Positions 44,266-57,734 are shown, counted from the first letter of the stretch. The stretch is DNA of 64,000 bases from Musa acuminata AAA Group (GCF_036884655.1 NC_088340.1:62001-126000), one strand, 5' to 3'. A program made the numbers and translations. The notes: generated by a model not told the origin, from the sequence alone.

Positions 44266-45345
44266 CAGCCGGATGGCGTGCATGCTGCAGCTGCAAAAGG
44301 ATGCCGATCTCTCGGCACTTGCTTGTGTTTAGTTCTACCGTATCAATGTAAAAGCTCTGGATGATTTCTACCAAAAGAATGCATCTATGATTACTGTCAG
44401 ATGAAAGAACACGTATAAAGAGACCTGATATTCTCCGGCAAACAAGGTGACCTACGGTGCAACAGCGATTGGTAGCATCGGGATGCATTTTATCAAACAA
44501 CAGGAAGAAGAAGGTTGTTTGGATATTATTGTAAAGTCAATGAAGATCTCTTCAGACATATCTATCTATCAACATCTATTAAACATGGAAAGCAGGTAAT
44601 TTTTTTTAATTAAAAAAAATATTTTTATTATATTAAATGGTGTACGCTCATAATTGGACTCCAAACTGAAATCTTTTATTTTGTGCAACATGAATTAATC
44701 AATCTGGATGTCTCGTTAGAAACGAAAACAAATAATTGAAGCACAAATCCTTGTACCATGTACAAAAAAAATTGATAAAATATTAACAAAGAATAGAACG
44801 AAGCCAAAACTTTGCTGAAGATCTCCTTAATTAGTTCCTTTGGACAAATATCCCATCACCCACCCCTTGAAGCATCCAAACTGAAAGAAATCACAGATGC
44901 CCTACTTGGTTGCTCACATCAACTATAAATATGGACGACCACCACCATAAGTAAGAATAAGAATGAAGACTCCAATTACTCAACTAAAAACAAATGCTAT
45001 GTGACAATCTATACACGTCTAGCATGAATTACTACCTCAAATTCAAATGCAACTTGCATGCAGCACCTACTGTTCCTTGTATGGGCAATTAATTCCAAGG
45101 TGGCTTCAACTTTCTTCTCCGGATTAGTCAATTCAGTAACAGCAGCGATTTCAACTTGTAACTTTTGCTTACCAGAGCGACTTGCAAATTCTGCCGAAGG
45201 TCAGACTGATTCCCATTATAAAGCATCAATTCTTTCTGTAGTCTAATTTGGACCCATTATTGAGCATCAACTCGCATATCCGAAGGTCAGATTAAGTGTT
45301 TTCGGCATTCCATTTATTCGCTGTTCAACGTTGGATTATATATAT
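44266..45345. other. Intergenic, downstream of NF-YC
   Basis: AT-rich, no supported gene. Open frames on either strand are under 100 codons without recognisable motifs. Confidence 0.5.
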
Positions 45346-46600
45346 GATTGGATTCTGATAATGATTATTGGCCAATAAAAAAAAATTCTAAAGTAGGATT
45401 TCTCAGGAGATAACCTTAATGGGAGAAACTCTCCTAATAACTTATCTTAGACCCTTTGCTCTCGTCTATAAATAGACAAAAACTCTAAGAGCTAATTAAG
45501 ATTTTTTCTCTCAATCTCCACCAGATCTAAGTATTTGATTTCAATCCTGGCATAAAGGTTATTTCCGCATTTAATATAGCATATTACATATTTTTATGTT
45601 TACAATTGGTATCAGAACCTAGGTTCTAGAGATCAAATATATTAGATCTATTATTTTATTTATGATGCATGATTGATCCCTTTTCTCCAATGATCGACCT
45701 TGCTGCGAATCTATTGATGGTAAATTTGCATTGGGCAACGTGCGTGTCGCAGTGCGGGCATCAGAGTGCCCATGCGACAGCCGACCGCACACGGCCAGAA
45801 CCCGTCCATGCAACGATCGACCGCACGCAAGCAGACAGCCCAGGCGACGACCGCGCATGGGTAGGCCGTGCATAGGCAGCAGCCACGCACGGGCAGGAAC
45901 CATCGGCCACTCGTGGACAAAGGCAGCCCTCGCGGCGGCAACGGTCGCACGTGGGCAGGTACCGTCGCAATGGTCGCACGTTAACAATAGCCGCAGCCAG
46001 CGCACTGTCCGCAGGCAGGAAAGGTCACAGCGGCCGCGCGCGAGCAACGACGCAAGCTGGAACCACCGTAGCGACTAGGGTTTTACAAAATTATAGTTCT
46101 GCCCTTTAAAATTTTCGTAATTCTAGTTTATGTTCTGTCAATATATTTATAGTTTTACTCTCGAGTCTAATTTCTTCGAAATTATAGTTTTATCCTTCAT
46201 AAATTACATATTTTTGATTTATATCCTATCAAATATTTACATTTATCATTATGAAATTGAGAAATTTAGTGTATATTCTTAATTATAAAAAAATTAATAA
46301 ATATGATTTATTATAATTATGATTAGATTTAATCATGATTATATTTTTAATTATTTGATTGGATTTAATTTTGATTAAAAAATATAAATTATGGTTTACT
46401 TTATAGTTTTCTCATATAAATTATTGATTATACAAAATCTAATTATTATTCTTGGATATTCATTTAGTTATTCACGTATATATATTTGAAATTATGAAAT
46501 AATGATATCATGGTAATGAGTTTTCTTTTACTGATTAATGTTCAATAATTATTATGATTATTATTTTATTATTAAATTATTTAGCATTAATGTTCAATAA
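45346..46600 (+). mobile_element. 5' fragment of a copia-like element (LTR end, primer site, leader)
   Basis: An LTR-like stretch with TATAAATA (45469-45476) ends at about 45605 (TTTACA). It is followed by TTGGTATCAGAACC (45606-45619), a Met-tRNA type primer site. Then come a GC-rich leader (45720-46075) and AT-rich sequence beginning with the words found after A's GC-rich leader (GGGTTTT, AGTTTTGCCC-like, TTCTAGTTTATG). No gag follows. The left LTR end was not located, so the start is approximate. Confidence 0.6.
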
Positions 46601-46738
46601 TTAACACGTGCAAGGGAATATAGTCTCAACCGTACGAGACAATATGATCCGGTATCAGTCCAAGTCAGGCCTTGTATACAGACCGGGTATTTTCACCCGA
46701 GTAAGTTCAATACCGGGTAAACTACCTCATACCTTTAC

Positions 46739-46876
46739 CACACTGGGCATATTGCCCATTAAGGTAGCTAGTACCAATCTGTATATAAAGCTGACTCTTG
46801 ATTTTACCATACTGGGCATATTGCCCGGTAGTGTAACTAGTACCAATCTGTATACAAAGTTGACTCTTGCTTTTTA
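46739..46876 (+). repeat. 69-bp tandem duplication
   Basis: CTGGGCATATTGCCC starts at 46743 and 46812, and TAGTACCAATCTGTATA repeats in register; the two units differ at roughly ten positions. Confidence 0.9.
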
Positions 46877-47082
46877 TATGCGCTCCTTGTTCACATCGTC
46901 GCCCCTCGTCCCTGTTACCTCCTAGGCTAGCAACCTGGCCTCCCTCCCCCAAAGCATCCAGGTCATCTCCATAAAAGTTTTCGTCCCACTTTTAGTGAAA
47001 GGAGAGGAGGCAAAGGAAGATTAGAAGAGATGATGGTGAGGGCATGGCAACCAAGTGAAAAGGATGAGGAGGCAACCAAGGT

Positions 47083-47173
47083 TCGTATTGTACCGACGTA
47101 TCAAGCTTTTCTCGGTACGATATAGTACAAGCATACCAAGCGGTACACTAAGGTGTATCATTCGATATATATA
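47083..47173 (+). mobile_element. Truncated copy of a GTACCG-rich inverted-repeat element
   Basis: It starts CCAAGGTTCGTATTGTACCGACG like the left end of the element at 54630 and ends in an AT microsatellite; the right end is missing. Confidence 0.5.
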
Positions 47174-47884
47174 TATATAATAAAAAAAATGAGGTATACT
47201 GTCACGAACAGTCATCGCGCACCCGCAACTTGAGAGTCTAAGCTTTCATAACGATTAAATAGATAGTAGCTAATATGTTGTTCTTGGATTAGGAACTTGA
47301 TGGCGATTAGATGCTAACACCTTGTGTATGCAACACCATCTAAAACTCCAGATCATGTTTCTACAATGACGCATAAGATAGATATTTGTAGGATTTATTC
47401 AGATCAAAGATGCCAAACAAAATTGTTTTCACCCACTATGTCTCTGTGTTTGCTTGGTTGGTAAATACGCTTGCAGCTGAGATGGATCTGGTTAGATCCT
47501 TTAGGCTTCACAATCTTGCAAGAAAAAAATAAAAGTACTGTCATGCACCCTGTGCAATTGCTGAGAAATTTGATGTGGCTGAAAATATTCCCATATCTTT
47601 TCATACTCATAGAATCCCCTCAGTTTAGTTCAATTCAGGGGTTTAGATAAGTCTCCATCATAAATATGCGATAAAACACTATTTAATTAGGATGAGGAAC
47701 ACAGGGCATGACATATTATTTCCGATAAGGACAAAACTAAATCATAATTTTACAAAATAAAAGTGCAAAATGAAATGTTCTTTTTCATGAAACGTTTATC
47801 ACGAGTTAGCATACTTCACTTGACCAAGCTGCAAATGATATACTCATCCTTTAAATATATTCTTTTTTTCTTGCATAATTATGG
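47174..47884. other. 3' flank of the ODR4-like gene
   Basis: AT-rich sequence, no supported gene; the ODR4-like 3' untranslated region is expected here. Confidence 0.4.
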
Positions 47885-50800
47885 TCAATAAGCAGTTTTT
47901 GTCGGTCCAAAGGCAACAACTGCCCATCCAAACAGGAGCGCTGATAGGAGGACGAGAATAGCAGTTAAAAAGTTGAGATTGTTCCTCTCCAATTTCCCAG
48001 CGTCGGCTTCTCTTTGGATCGAGTTTTTGTTCGTCTTGGAATCATTGACAAGATTAGATGTACATTTATGAACTACATCCCAGAATGATCTTGTGGCCGC
48101 TGAGATCGGTGCCGTCTCCGGATCTACCACTGAAGTGGTTTCTATTGGACCATCCATGGACATCATTTCTTGGCAGTGATCTTTCACGTCCTGGAACACA
48201 ATGGGACAGAGATAAGTAATGTTTACAAACACCACAGTTGCAACAAGATTTAGAAGTGAACAAACAAAACTAGAAAGCAGGATTGCATGCATCAGCAAGT
48301 TGTTTATTTCCCTCACTTAAAGATCAAAGAAGTGACCACCATGAATGTCGACCAGAAAAAAAGGATTTTGACAAGAAAATGGGTTTATGAGTGCATGCCA
48401 TAACTTGGGAGAAAGAAAAAACACCTCACAATCATATGTGGAATCCATCTGTTACTGATCAGCCTTTTCAACAGAGTTGATCTAGCACACAAAATACAGG
48501 TGATTGATGATTGTAGGCAGGCGCAAAAGGCCCATGTATCCAACAATTTCTGTTTGAGAGGCACATCCATTAGGAGCATCCTAACAATTTGTCTAACATC
48601 TGTCATTCAATCCACACAGTGAAACAAGATACCCATTCCTCATCTTCCAAAGCAAATTCAAATGCCAATGCTCCCAACCTTCAAGTGTTTAATATCAGAA
48701 TAGTCTCTAGCAAAATGGAAAAGAAAGACAAATTTGTGCCATGGTTTTTGCTTAATATAAAATGGTTTAATTCCAACTAGAGAGGAACTATCAGGTCTAT
48801 CCACATCTTTAATCGGTTAAGGGCAATGCTTGATGAAAAAGAAAACAGAGATGATTATATGTGAGAGGCTGAACCAATGATTTAAAAAGGCGCTCGGGCG
48901 CTCGCCTAGGCGCTCGGGTGATGCGAGGCGAGGCCCGAGCACCTCGCTTCACTTCCAGGTGGCGCGCTTCAAAGAGGCGCCGCCTGGGCACTCGCCCGAG
49001 CCCAGGCGCTGGGTGCTTCGGGCAAGCGCCTGGGTTAAACCAGGCGACCGAACCATGATTTTAGGTCTGGTTCGGTCTCCGGTGGTTAGTTGGTTCAATC
49101 GAACCAACTAAAACCGATATCAGTTGTTGCTGCCCAACCCTAACCCTACTCGTTGTCGCTACCGCTCCCGCTGCTCGCCGCTCCTGCTCCCGCTGCCACT
49201 GCTGCCACTATCGTCGCTCCCGCTGCCTCCTTACACTCCCGCTCCCGCTGCCTTCTTACACTCCCGCTCCCGCTGCCGCTGCCACTTTTCTCAATCAGCA
49301 CCCCCTTACACTCCTCTTCCTTCTTCTCCTTCTGTATACTGTTAACAGTATACAATATACTAATAATAGTATTTGTATTTATCAGATTAATAATATATTA
49401 TTTTAATTTTAATATTGTTAATTTTCTTAATTTAATAGTATATTTTTATTTAAAATTTTAAATAATTATATTTATTAATTATATTATATATTTTTATATT
49501 TTAGTGCCTCACTTCGCTCGGGCGAGTGCCTAGCGCCTTGGACGTTTTTGGACCTTAACGCCTTTTGACGCCTAGCGCTTTTTAAATCACTGGGTTGAAC
49601 AATGAACTATTTACATTACTAGAGTAGCAAAGATAATTAAGCACTTGTACAAATTAAATGTTTATTAGCAATACCTCAAAAGTCTCCAATGCTTGTAGGT
49701 AGTCACAGATGAATATGCCAGAATACCATGGAACAAGAATTCTTCTAGGGAAGAACAAGGTACACTGTTTTCTGCTTACAAATCATTAAAACATGTCAAT
49801 GTAGTAAGATTTTACATCGAATGTAATATGAGATACGGAGTGAATCACATAAATACAAAATGAAAGATTACTAGTATAGTACATCTATAGTTTGTCATTT
49901 TGAGGTGCATATATACATATTTACAATATTTTTATGTTGTAACAAATAACAATATACCTTTTATATGAATACGTGTAGATAAACATAGTATCTTATAAGG
50001 TGTTCAAGGAATGATGAAAATTACATGGGTATATATGCAAATAAGAAAATTCAAAGGATTCTGCAAGCTTAAACATCTGCAATGATCACACTTTTAATTT
50101 ATTGCTCACCCATGCTCAGACATGTCACTGGAATCAAAGATGCCCATGAAAGCATTTTTAACAGCTGGTGAAACCATAACAAATTTGGCCATCCTAAGCC
50201 AAGGTTGAGGTGAACAAGTGATATGAAACAATGACGTCACTAGGATGTTCTAGTACAATACTGAGAAAAGTCAGGCCAGAAGCTAGGTTTACGGTTTCCA
50301 GTATAGATACTGCTCAAGAAGACAATTACTTGGAAGGAAAATCAAGAACATCAAGAAGATCATATATCTCAAACAGAAGAAGACCAATTTCATAACGAGA
50401 GAATTTAATAGGATTCAAATATAAAACTGATTTGTCTGGTACATTAGAATATACAAAAAAAGCCTACCATCTTTAGCTGTAACTACACATTACTAAGAAG
50501 AAAAGACAACCTTACTTCCCGCAAGGCAAGTTTATGGATGGATTTCTCAGCTAATGAATCTCCTCCTGACTCCCCACCACCATCCAAGGACAAAGCCACT
50601 TCCTCCTCTGCCTCATCAGTAATGATATCCAGTCTGCTCCTTAGACTGGAAACTATGTCACTCTGAATTTACAACAGAAAGCTACATAAGTTTCTTCAAG
50701 ACAGCAGCAAGCACTAGAGAAAATATATGTCAAATAAGTACAACAATTTTAGTTTGAAAATGGAGACTCTGATTATAACAAGCAGTGACTGACAATAAGA

Positions 50801-53800
50801 CATCCCATGAAGAGCAAACACAGTATACATGGGGGCTTTAGGCAATGAAATCAAGGACTATTAGCATGGTTATCAAACTCTCGAGTGAATTTTGTATAAA
50901 CAAAGACACTGTGTAATTGAGATAGAAGTTTTGAGTTATGAGTTTCATAGTTTCAGTTTCTTTTTTTTTACTTGTGGATGAAAACATAGTTGGTGGATGA
51001 AGACATAGTCGCATGTACCATCGACATCGAGTATCAATCAACAGAATCAATATATTCTTAATATGTCAAAGAACATGTAAAAATACATTAATCAAAAAGT
51101 GAAACTAAATCATATTCATCATCCAATTTCAAGTACCATTACATGTCAGAAACACACTCAGACAAAAGGATTCCTGCTCATCAACCAAAAAAACAGTACT
51201 CTTTTCAAGTTTAGTTTAAGGGCATGACAAAAACGCATTCCTGCTCATAAGGAACCATCTGATCTTGATCCTACAGGTTTCAAAGCATCCTTGTCAATTA
51301 TTAAGTCACTCAATGATTGGCAAGCCATGACAATTATCAAGAATAACTACACTATACATTGATCATCCCTGTAGCAACATGGCATGATCAAAGACATCAT
51401 GCTCCCAAAAGCAGAGTTACTAACTGGTCTTATTTCCACGTCACTCCTACCTAGATTACTTGAATGCAGAAATACAAACATCACAAATGTTTGGACCTTC
51501 CACAGACAAACAATTTAAAGCTTTAGCAAATACATGAACACAAGATGTCCTCCTTGTCTGGTGGAGTCCAAAAAGACAAATCAACCCAACTTGCCGCCTC
51601 AAAATGGCATTGGAAAGAGCTTGAACGATCAAGTTCTGCTAGTGCTCGATATGAAGATAAGAATCTTGCAATTTATTTGAAATTTATGCATTGATTGTCA
51701 CTGTCAGAGATCATGACAGATGTTCTGTGGCCATGGACCAAGTGGAGTGAGGGGAGAGAAGAGGGAGAAGGGACGGTAAGGCAGCAGCAGTAGTGAGAAG
51801 ACTTTTATTTGAGGAATATAATATATGGTTACCGAGTCGATTCAGAAAATTCAAGTCGACTCATACAAGTCACTGTGTTAACTGATAATGACTTGCAAGT
51901 TGAACTGAACCCATGTGAATCCTGTCTGGAGACTTAAGTTGATTCATCCTATTTGATCTGAGCCAAAAAATTGCAAGATCCTACAGCCAAATCATGATTT
52001 AGCTACCATAATTATTAGTCTCAACTCTCAATAACAGAAAATGACAATCATTGAAATTACTGAAATAGTTACTTTACAAAAATGTTAATTTATATTACGA
52101 TAACCAATGAACAGATGCATTTGGATTTTGCAATACGCCACATATGCATTCAACATTATCTATTAGTACCTACAAAAAGCCAGCATCTCTTCATTCATCT
52201 CTCCACCACTCTCTTCCTTCTCTTGCTGTCTTGCTCAATATACATACTGACAATTATCTAACAGAGAGACTAGTTTTTTGTTAAATTTGGGTAAAAGCAA
52301 TATCCTTAAAGCCGTGGGGTGCTAAAAGGCACCAGGATCCAAAAAACCCGAGGCACTAGGCGCTCACTAAAGCGACTCAAAAGGTGCTAGGCATCTCGCT
52401 TCAAAAGCATACTGAATTCACTATATTTCTATACGAGACTAAAAGAGAAATCAAGATGCAACAAATAGGACTTATTCTCCGACAATAATCTTCATATTCT
52501 TTCCTCTATCCATCACTGGATAAAAGTTAAAACATCATAAGACAACACCTAACTAGGCTACCACTAATCTTTTGCAACCAATAAGTTTAAATTACTAAGC
52601 TAACTACAAAATTATAAGATCCACATCAAGGATCAAGTCTAGATAAGGCAACCCTATGTAATGGTAGGCTAGTTTACAATCACATAATATGCAGGCAAGA
52701 CATCCCAAAAACATTAGAATTAATGAATATTTTAATTGCTCTTAAGAAACAAAAATATTATATGCATTTTGTCCTTTATCATAATTAGCATATTTAATAA
52801 CCATGAATATAATACAACATGTATGAACCATTAAAATTAACAAATATGTCTTCTGTACCCATTTTAAATCAGTACAAAGGTTGATAAATATTTTTTGAAA
52901 AGATTCTCAAGGTAGATATAAGTTTAACAAGGGATATCTAATATTAGTACCTTTAAGTCAGATATAGCTTGCAAAATAGGTTCTCTTGGACCCATATATG
53001 CAAAAGCACATATAGCTCCGCTGAAGACAACAAGGCCAACTACCTCTTCGGAGCTGCATGCTTTAAATGAAACTCCATAATATTAGCCTTTTCCAAATCA
53101 TATAGAACAACTTGAATGCTAAAAGACAAAAGCTTGTTGGTAGTGTTTTTGGCTACTGCAAGGAGAGGGGGAAAGGAAAGGTTTATAGAAGAATTAACAA
53201 CAAACCTTCAGTAGATATATGTTTGTTGAAAGGAACTAGGAACTGGACATCATGTGGACTCTCCGAAGACGTATGCACATTTTCAGTCACCTGGGCAACA
53301 TAAAATAAGCAGCAGTTCTATATATAAGTGGAAAAAAATTTCATGAACAATAGCATGCTCAACACAACCACAATAAAATATCTCATTGCTTGGAAGATGA
53401 TCCTATACATAATAATGGTTATACACTTATACTGACAAAGGTGGTGCTAACCTAGAATATGATATTATATGCATTTAGATATCCAAATTTTAAACTACTT
53501 TTGAATCAAGCTTTAACTAGTCTTATAAAATCACAACAACAAATAAGCAAGTTTTAGATCAGAAGGCTACATAAAAGATTATGATCGAGAGAACCACATC
53601 CAACCACCATCACCAGCCTAGCTCTTATATATAGGACTGGCTGCAGACCAGAAACAATCTTGATAATAATCAAAAGATCATTTTTCATAACCAGTGACAG
53701 TTCGAGAACTTTTCTGTCCAGCCCAACTGCGTTCATGGATACCAAAATTAAAAAACCACATTACAGCATCGAAATATCCACCAGTACTTGATTAATTTTG

Positions 53801-54728
53801 ATGTTTAGATTATACATCATATAATATAGAAGTAAAGCATCGTTATCTCCTCAGACCCGCACTGACAGGAGCCTCATGCACTAGATTTACCCTTTTTGAT
53901 ACACCGAGAAATAATATGTTGATGACCTTAACATTCAAACACAATATGACCTTTTTATGATGAACTGTTGCAATTCTCTTAGCTTTTCTTTGTACTTCCA
54001 TCCGAACTTGACCTTATCAAATTCCTTTAAGAAATTGACAAAAAAATTTAAGACAAGCAAAGTGTTCCACTATCAGTTTTGTCGATAGATGCTAACACTT
54101 GCTTTTTTCCTTCTTGTTCCTCCACACAAGAATATTTAGGTATTCATGTCCTTTTAGTCATGCTCAATTAGGCAAGAAAAAACAAAGTAAGTAATCGAGT
54201 GCACGAAAATAATTTAAGCAAGAAAATTAGGAGGCAAAAAAAGGTAAACAAATAGGACTCCCTACTCCCCTTAAATTCTGCAGTAAACCCCAATAGTAAT
54301 TCCCAGCATACCATTCATCTTTACAAGCATATAGCAGAAAATTACAAAATGCATAATCATAAAAGCAGAATTACCAAATGTCCGTTTATCAAAGCTTTTG
54401 CACTTTGCAAATCTTTGGCAAGATTAGCAATTCCTCTGCAAATAAGATCCTTGAAAGTAATTATGCCTAAAATTCCAGATTGAGGAATAGGTAATCTGCG
54501 GAAAAAAAAAGTTATGCCATATATTAGTCAAATACAAATCAGTATAACAATAACAAAAACTTGTGGCAACTGTTTGACCTTAAATTTTCATTACTCTTTT
54601 CTAATTATGAATTCTTTCCATAGTACTGACCAAGGTTCGTAATTTCATACCGTTCTGACGTTTCGAATTTTGTTCGATATGGTATGGTATGAGCGTATCG
54701 AGCAGTACGCAGGTGTACCACTTAGTAC

Positions 54729-54782
<54 letters not shown>

Positions 54783-57562
54783 GAGCCATATGCTGCCTCG
54801 ACGACGTCACCTCCCTTTCTTCTCCTCGTCGTATTTAGACGAGAAGACCGCGGTCTTCTCCTTATCTGCGGTGTTCAAAGAAGACGTCGAAAGTCGCAGA
54901 CGTCTCCAGCCTTTGACAAAGAATGCGGTAAAGGTCGTAGGCATCTTCGGCCTTCAGCGAAGAAATCAAGCCGCCACCTCTCCGTTACCTCCTGGATCGA
55001 GATCGTCGAGGGAGGGCAGCGCTGAATCGGAAAGCGTTGAGGTTCTCCTGATTCTCCCTCTTCTTCGAGCGCCTTCTCCCTCTTCTCCCTCGACGCTTCT
55101 TCTTCCCTCGTCGCAGCCAAGTTGATACCGCCTGATAGCAGGCGACGACGGTCGAAATCGACCGTTACCGACCTGTTTTGAGTAGTAACGGTCGAGTTCA
55201 CCCGATACAGTCTCGTATCGTCCAATACGGGGCTAGATCAACGGTACCGCCCGGTACGAGCGATATCATTCGGTATTGTAATCCTTGGTACTAACACTAT
55301 CTTGGTAAGGAATGGCAGAAACCTCCCTCTTTCCACCACTTAGCGACTAAGAACAGCCAATAGAATCAATATATGGAGGATTTGAGTACCAAGTTCCTTC
55401 TAAATGTTTCCTAGATAGAGCAATTTCAAACAACAACAAATGGAATGATAGAAAAGCCAAGGTGGAGGCAAGAAAAAAAATTGGTTTGCTATTGTTTCTT
55501 TAGTGACTCAAATTAAGAATGTAACACCAATCCTACAAGGGGGCATCATCTTTCGATGGCTATACCTGCATCTAGGCTTAAGAAGCATCTGAGGTTTTGT
55601 TAAAAAATATGATATAAACTCAGTTAATCTGCAACTATGGCAAACAAATTGCTTCTCTTAATATAATGCATCAGCAATTTTTTTATGAGAATGCTTCAAC
55701 CAATAAGAAAAACTCTGAATTAGCACAATAAGCACAAGCTTTCTGTAAAAGGTAAGAAGGCATTTCATAGTTTTATTGCAATCAAGCAGTACCTTATCTC
55801 AAAATTATATGTGCATCTAAAAGCTTGAAGAGAAGCTAGCAGTTTGCCCATCTTGAAGTCACATGGCTGCAAACCACCTGATGCTAGAGTGCAGACTCGA
55901 CAAGACCACCTACTCGAATGTAGACATTGAAAAAAGAAATTATTGATGAAACAAATCGAGATATAAAATTAATGCTTTATACACTTAAAATGCCAAAAGG
56001 ATGCATTATATGGCAATGCTTAGTAGAAGGCATACCTGTGGTATTTGACTTGGAACACGCAACAATCCTCAGATTAGTCACAAGAGTTATGACATCTTAT
56101 TATTTATAATTCACCATACAACCATTACATATTAATCCGTCATCTATGCCTCTTTCGTCTTTCTCAGGAATAGATTTAGATGTATTCTTATGCTTTTCTC
56201 TCCCTTCTTTTAACTATCATAAAGGCTATTTTAATATCTGATAGAATGGTAGCCATTCCTGTGTTTATTCTTCTATAGGCATGTCATAAACCTCATCCTC
56301 TGAGACATGCTTATTGCTGTGGTTTTATCAGTGAACAAGTGTAAGAATAAACACTTCAAGATGAGACAACTTAAGGTTAAATGCATCAAACAATAACAGC
56401 GGTGAAAAAAGAAGAAAAACCATTGACAGGTTTAACAATGCAGAAAAACAATACATAAACATGACAAAAGGACAAATTACCACAATTAGTTCAATACCGA
56501 GATTCAAACGCTTCACAGTATATTCAACAGAAAAAAGAGAAACTATGTGAAACACCTTCTTGGGCTGTAGGATACATGAATAAGCAATCTCTCCTCAAAC
56601 TCATTATCAGCAAAAGGAGCCGCTTGTGCAACCCCCTTAATGGCCTGCAGAAAAATCATGATGAATTACAAGATTAACAAGAAATGCAGAAACAAGTTTG
56701 ACACATCCCAGAAATTTAGAAAAGAAAACTAGGTAGCCGATATACATGTAAGAGAGCGTACTACAACTTGAGATTAATGGTCGCTACTGCTACGAAACAA
56801 ATGTTGGTTGTTAAGTGTACAAGAAGTATAGCTAAATACTAAAAGCTTCCGCGCAGCAATACAACAAAACTAGTATCATTCTCCAATTTCTCTAATTAAA
56901 TCAAAAGATGAAAGGCGGAAAAGGCAAAATTTCTTCGTTCCAGTGGTAGTTTGCTATATATAAAGCAGAAATTGGGGAAAAAAAAATACACCTGAGAGAA
57001 CACAGCAGGTGAAGTGGCCTTAAACGTGGCCTCAGAAGCCCACAAATATATCCCAACAACATTCATACCACCCAGCAGCATTCTTGACACCTAAAAGCAG
57101 AGATAAAGAAAGCCACTGAAGTAACAAAACATGATCCGATCTCTTTCTTCGCATACATCGAAAAAGATTCCATCTTTACCTGCCGAGCGTGCTCGGCAAC
57201 CCAATCGTTATCAACAACAAGAGACGCGGGCAACTCCGCCGAGGGCTTGCCGCTCTTCGATCCCTTCTTCTTATCATCCTTGCCGGCAGCCTCAGATTTA
57301 AGGGAGCAGGCGGGGCCTCCCCCGTCGGTCGGTGGCGTGGGGATCAAATCGTACACGAACCCTCGATCGGAACTGCGGTTCAGCTGTCCGATGACAAGCC
57401 CAACCTGCAGAAAACCGACCGGAACCCGTAAGATCGGGATAAGAGAAGAAAAGCTGCAGAGATTGAGAGAAAGAGTGATACTTGGGCGGGGATGCCGTGT
57501 TGGAAGAGGCGATCCTCCGCCGACTTCGACTGGTTGTCGTCGGCGATTACGGTTTTCACCAT
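47885..57562 (-). CDS. ODR4: ODR4-like protein (odr-4 homolog), complete, 11 exons
   Basis: Exons on the minus strand: 57482-57562, 57180-57404, 56992-57090, 56556-56644, 55793-55909, 54375-54495, 53206-53290, 52951-53060, 50516-50662, 49675-49764, 47885-48190. All junctions are GT-AG, the phases agree, and the sum is 1470 nt (489 residues plus stop). The N-terminus reads MVKTVIADDN, exon 2 VGLVIGQLNR...RGFVYDLIPTPP followed by a lysine-rich loop, and exon 3 VSRMLLGGMNVVGIYLWAS. Exons 5-6 read CDFKMGKLLASLQAFRC and LPIPQSGILGIITFKDL, exon 10 RRILVPWYSGIFICDYLQ. The last exon carries a single C-terminal membrane segment (NFLTAILVLLSALLFGWAVVAFG). Family knowledge: ODR-4 is a tail-anchored ER protein that helps receptor trafficking in C. 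elegans and anchors the UFM1 protease UFSP2 in animals. The plant role is inferred only. The introns hold several small transposons. Confidence 0.87.
48875..49592. mobile_element. hAT-like MITE in ODR4 intron 10
   Basis: Terminal inverted repeats CAATGATTTAAAAAGGCGCT (left) and CAGTGATTTAAAAAGCGCT (complement of the right end). The 8-bp flanks GGCTGAAC (48867-48874) and GGTTGAAC (49593-49600) match at seven of eight positions. The interior has GC-rich GCGCTCGGGCG ends, a CCGCTCCCGCTGC-rich middle and an AT-rich right half. No transposase. Confidence 0.8.
52313..52412. mobile_element. Degenerate fragment related to the 48875 MITE
   Basis: GGTGCTAAAAGGCACC, GGCACTAGGCGCTCAC and AAAAGGTGCTAGGC echo the GCGCTAGGCGC/AAAAGG words of the MITE ends. 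Neither end is intact. Confidence 0.4.
54630..55288. mobile_element. 659-bp inverted-repeat element in ODR4 intron 5
   Basis: The ends CCAAGGTTCGTAATTTCATA and CCAAGGATTACAATACCGAA (complement of right end) form an imperfect inverted repeat. The flanks TACTGA (54624-54629) and TACTAA (55289-55294) are a possible target duplication. The interior has a GT/AT microsatellite (54727-54778), a GC-rich middle with chance open frames, and CGGTACCGCCCGGTACGAG near the right end. No transposase. Confidence 0.65.
54727..54778 (+). repeat. (GT)n(AT)n microsatellite
   Basis: A run of GT dinucleotides passes directly into AT dinucleotides. Confidence 0.95.
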
Positions 57563-57722
57563 GGCGGCCAGCAAATCGAAGATCTCTCGAGTTGCGGGAT
57601 GCTCGTCACTGTTACTACAGACGAACTCGCCTCTATTTTTCTCGCGGTTTGGCCCGTTTTCGGGCTGCTCCCAAACCCTATTGTATTGCTGCCTCCGCTT
57701 TTAATTAGTAAAATATATATAA
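57563..57722 (-). promoter_or_regulatory. Probable promoter and 5' UTR of the ODR4-like gene
   Basis: On the minus strand an AT-rich TTATATATATTTTA (57709-57722) lies about 150 bp before the start codon. Composition turns GC-rich at 57700, as expected for transcript start and leader. Other start ATGs in the leader are out of frame. Confidence 0.4.
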
Positions 57723-57734
57723 AAGAATAATAGT

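Noticed and set aside
45619..46078. ORFs of 115-142 codons in both strands of a GC-rich block
   Set aside because: They lie in the leader of a copia fragment, with several frames open together; composition explains them.
49124..49461. Proline/serine-rich and glycine/serine-rich frames inside the MITE
   Set aside because: A CCGCTCCCGCTGC microrepeat generates frames on both strands; no conserved protein.
54729..55225. ORFs of 98-116 codons within the inverted-repeat element
   Set aside because: They lie inside a non-coding element in an intron, overlap on both strands, and match nothing I recognise.
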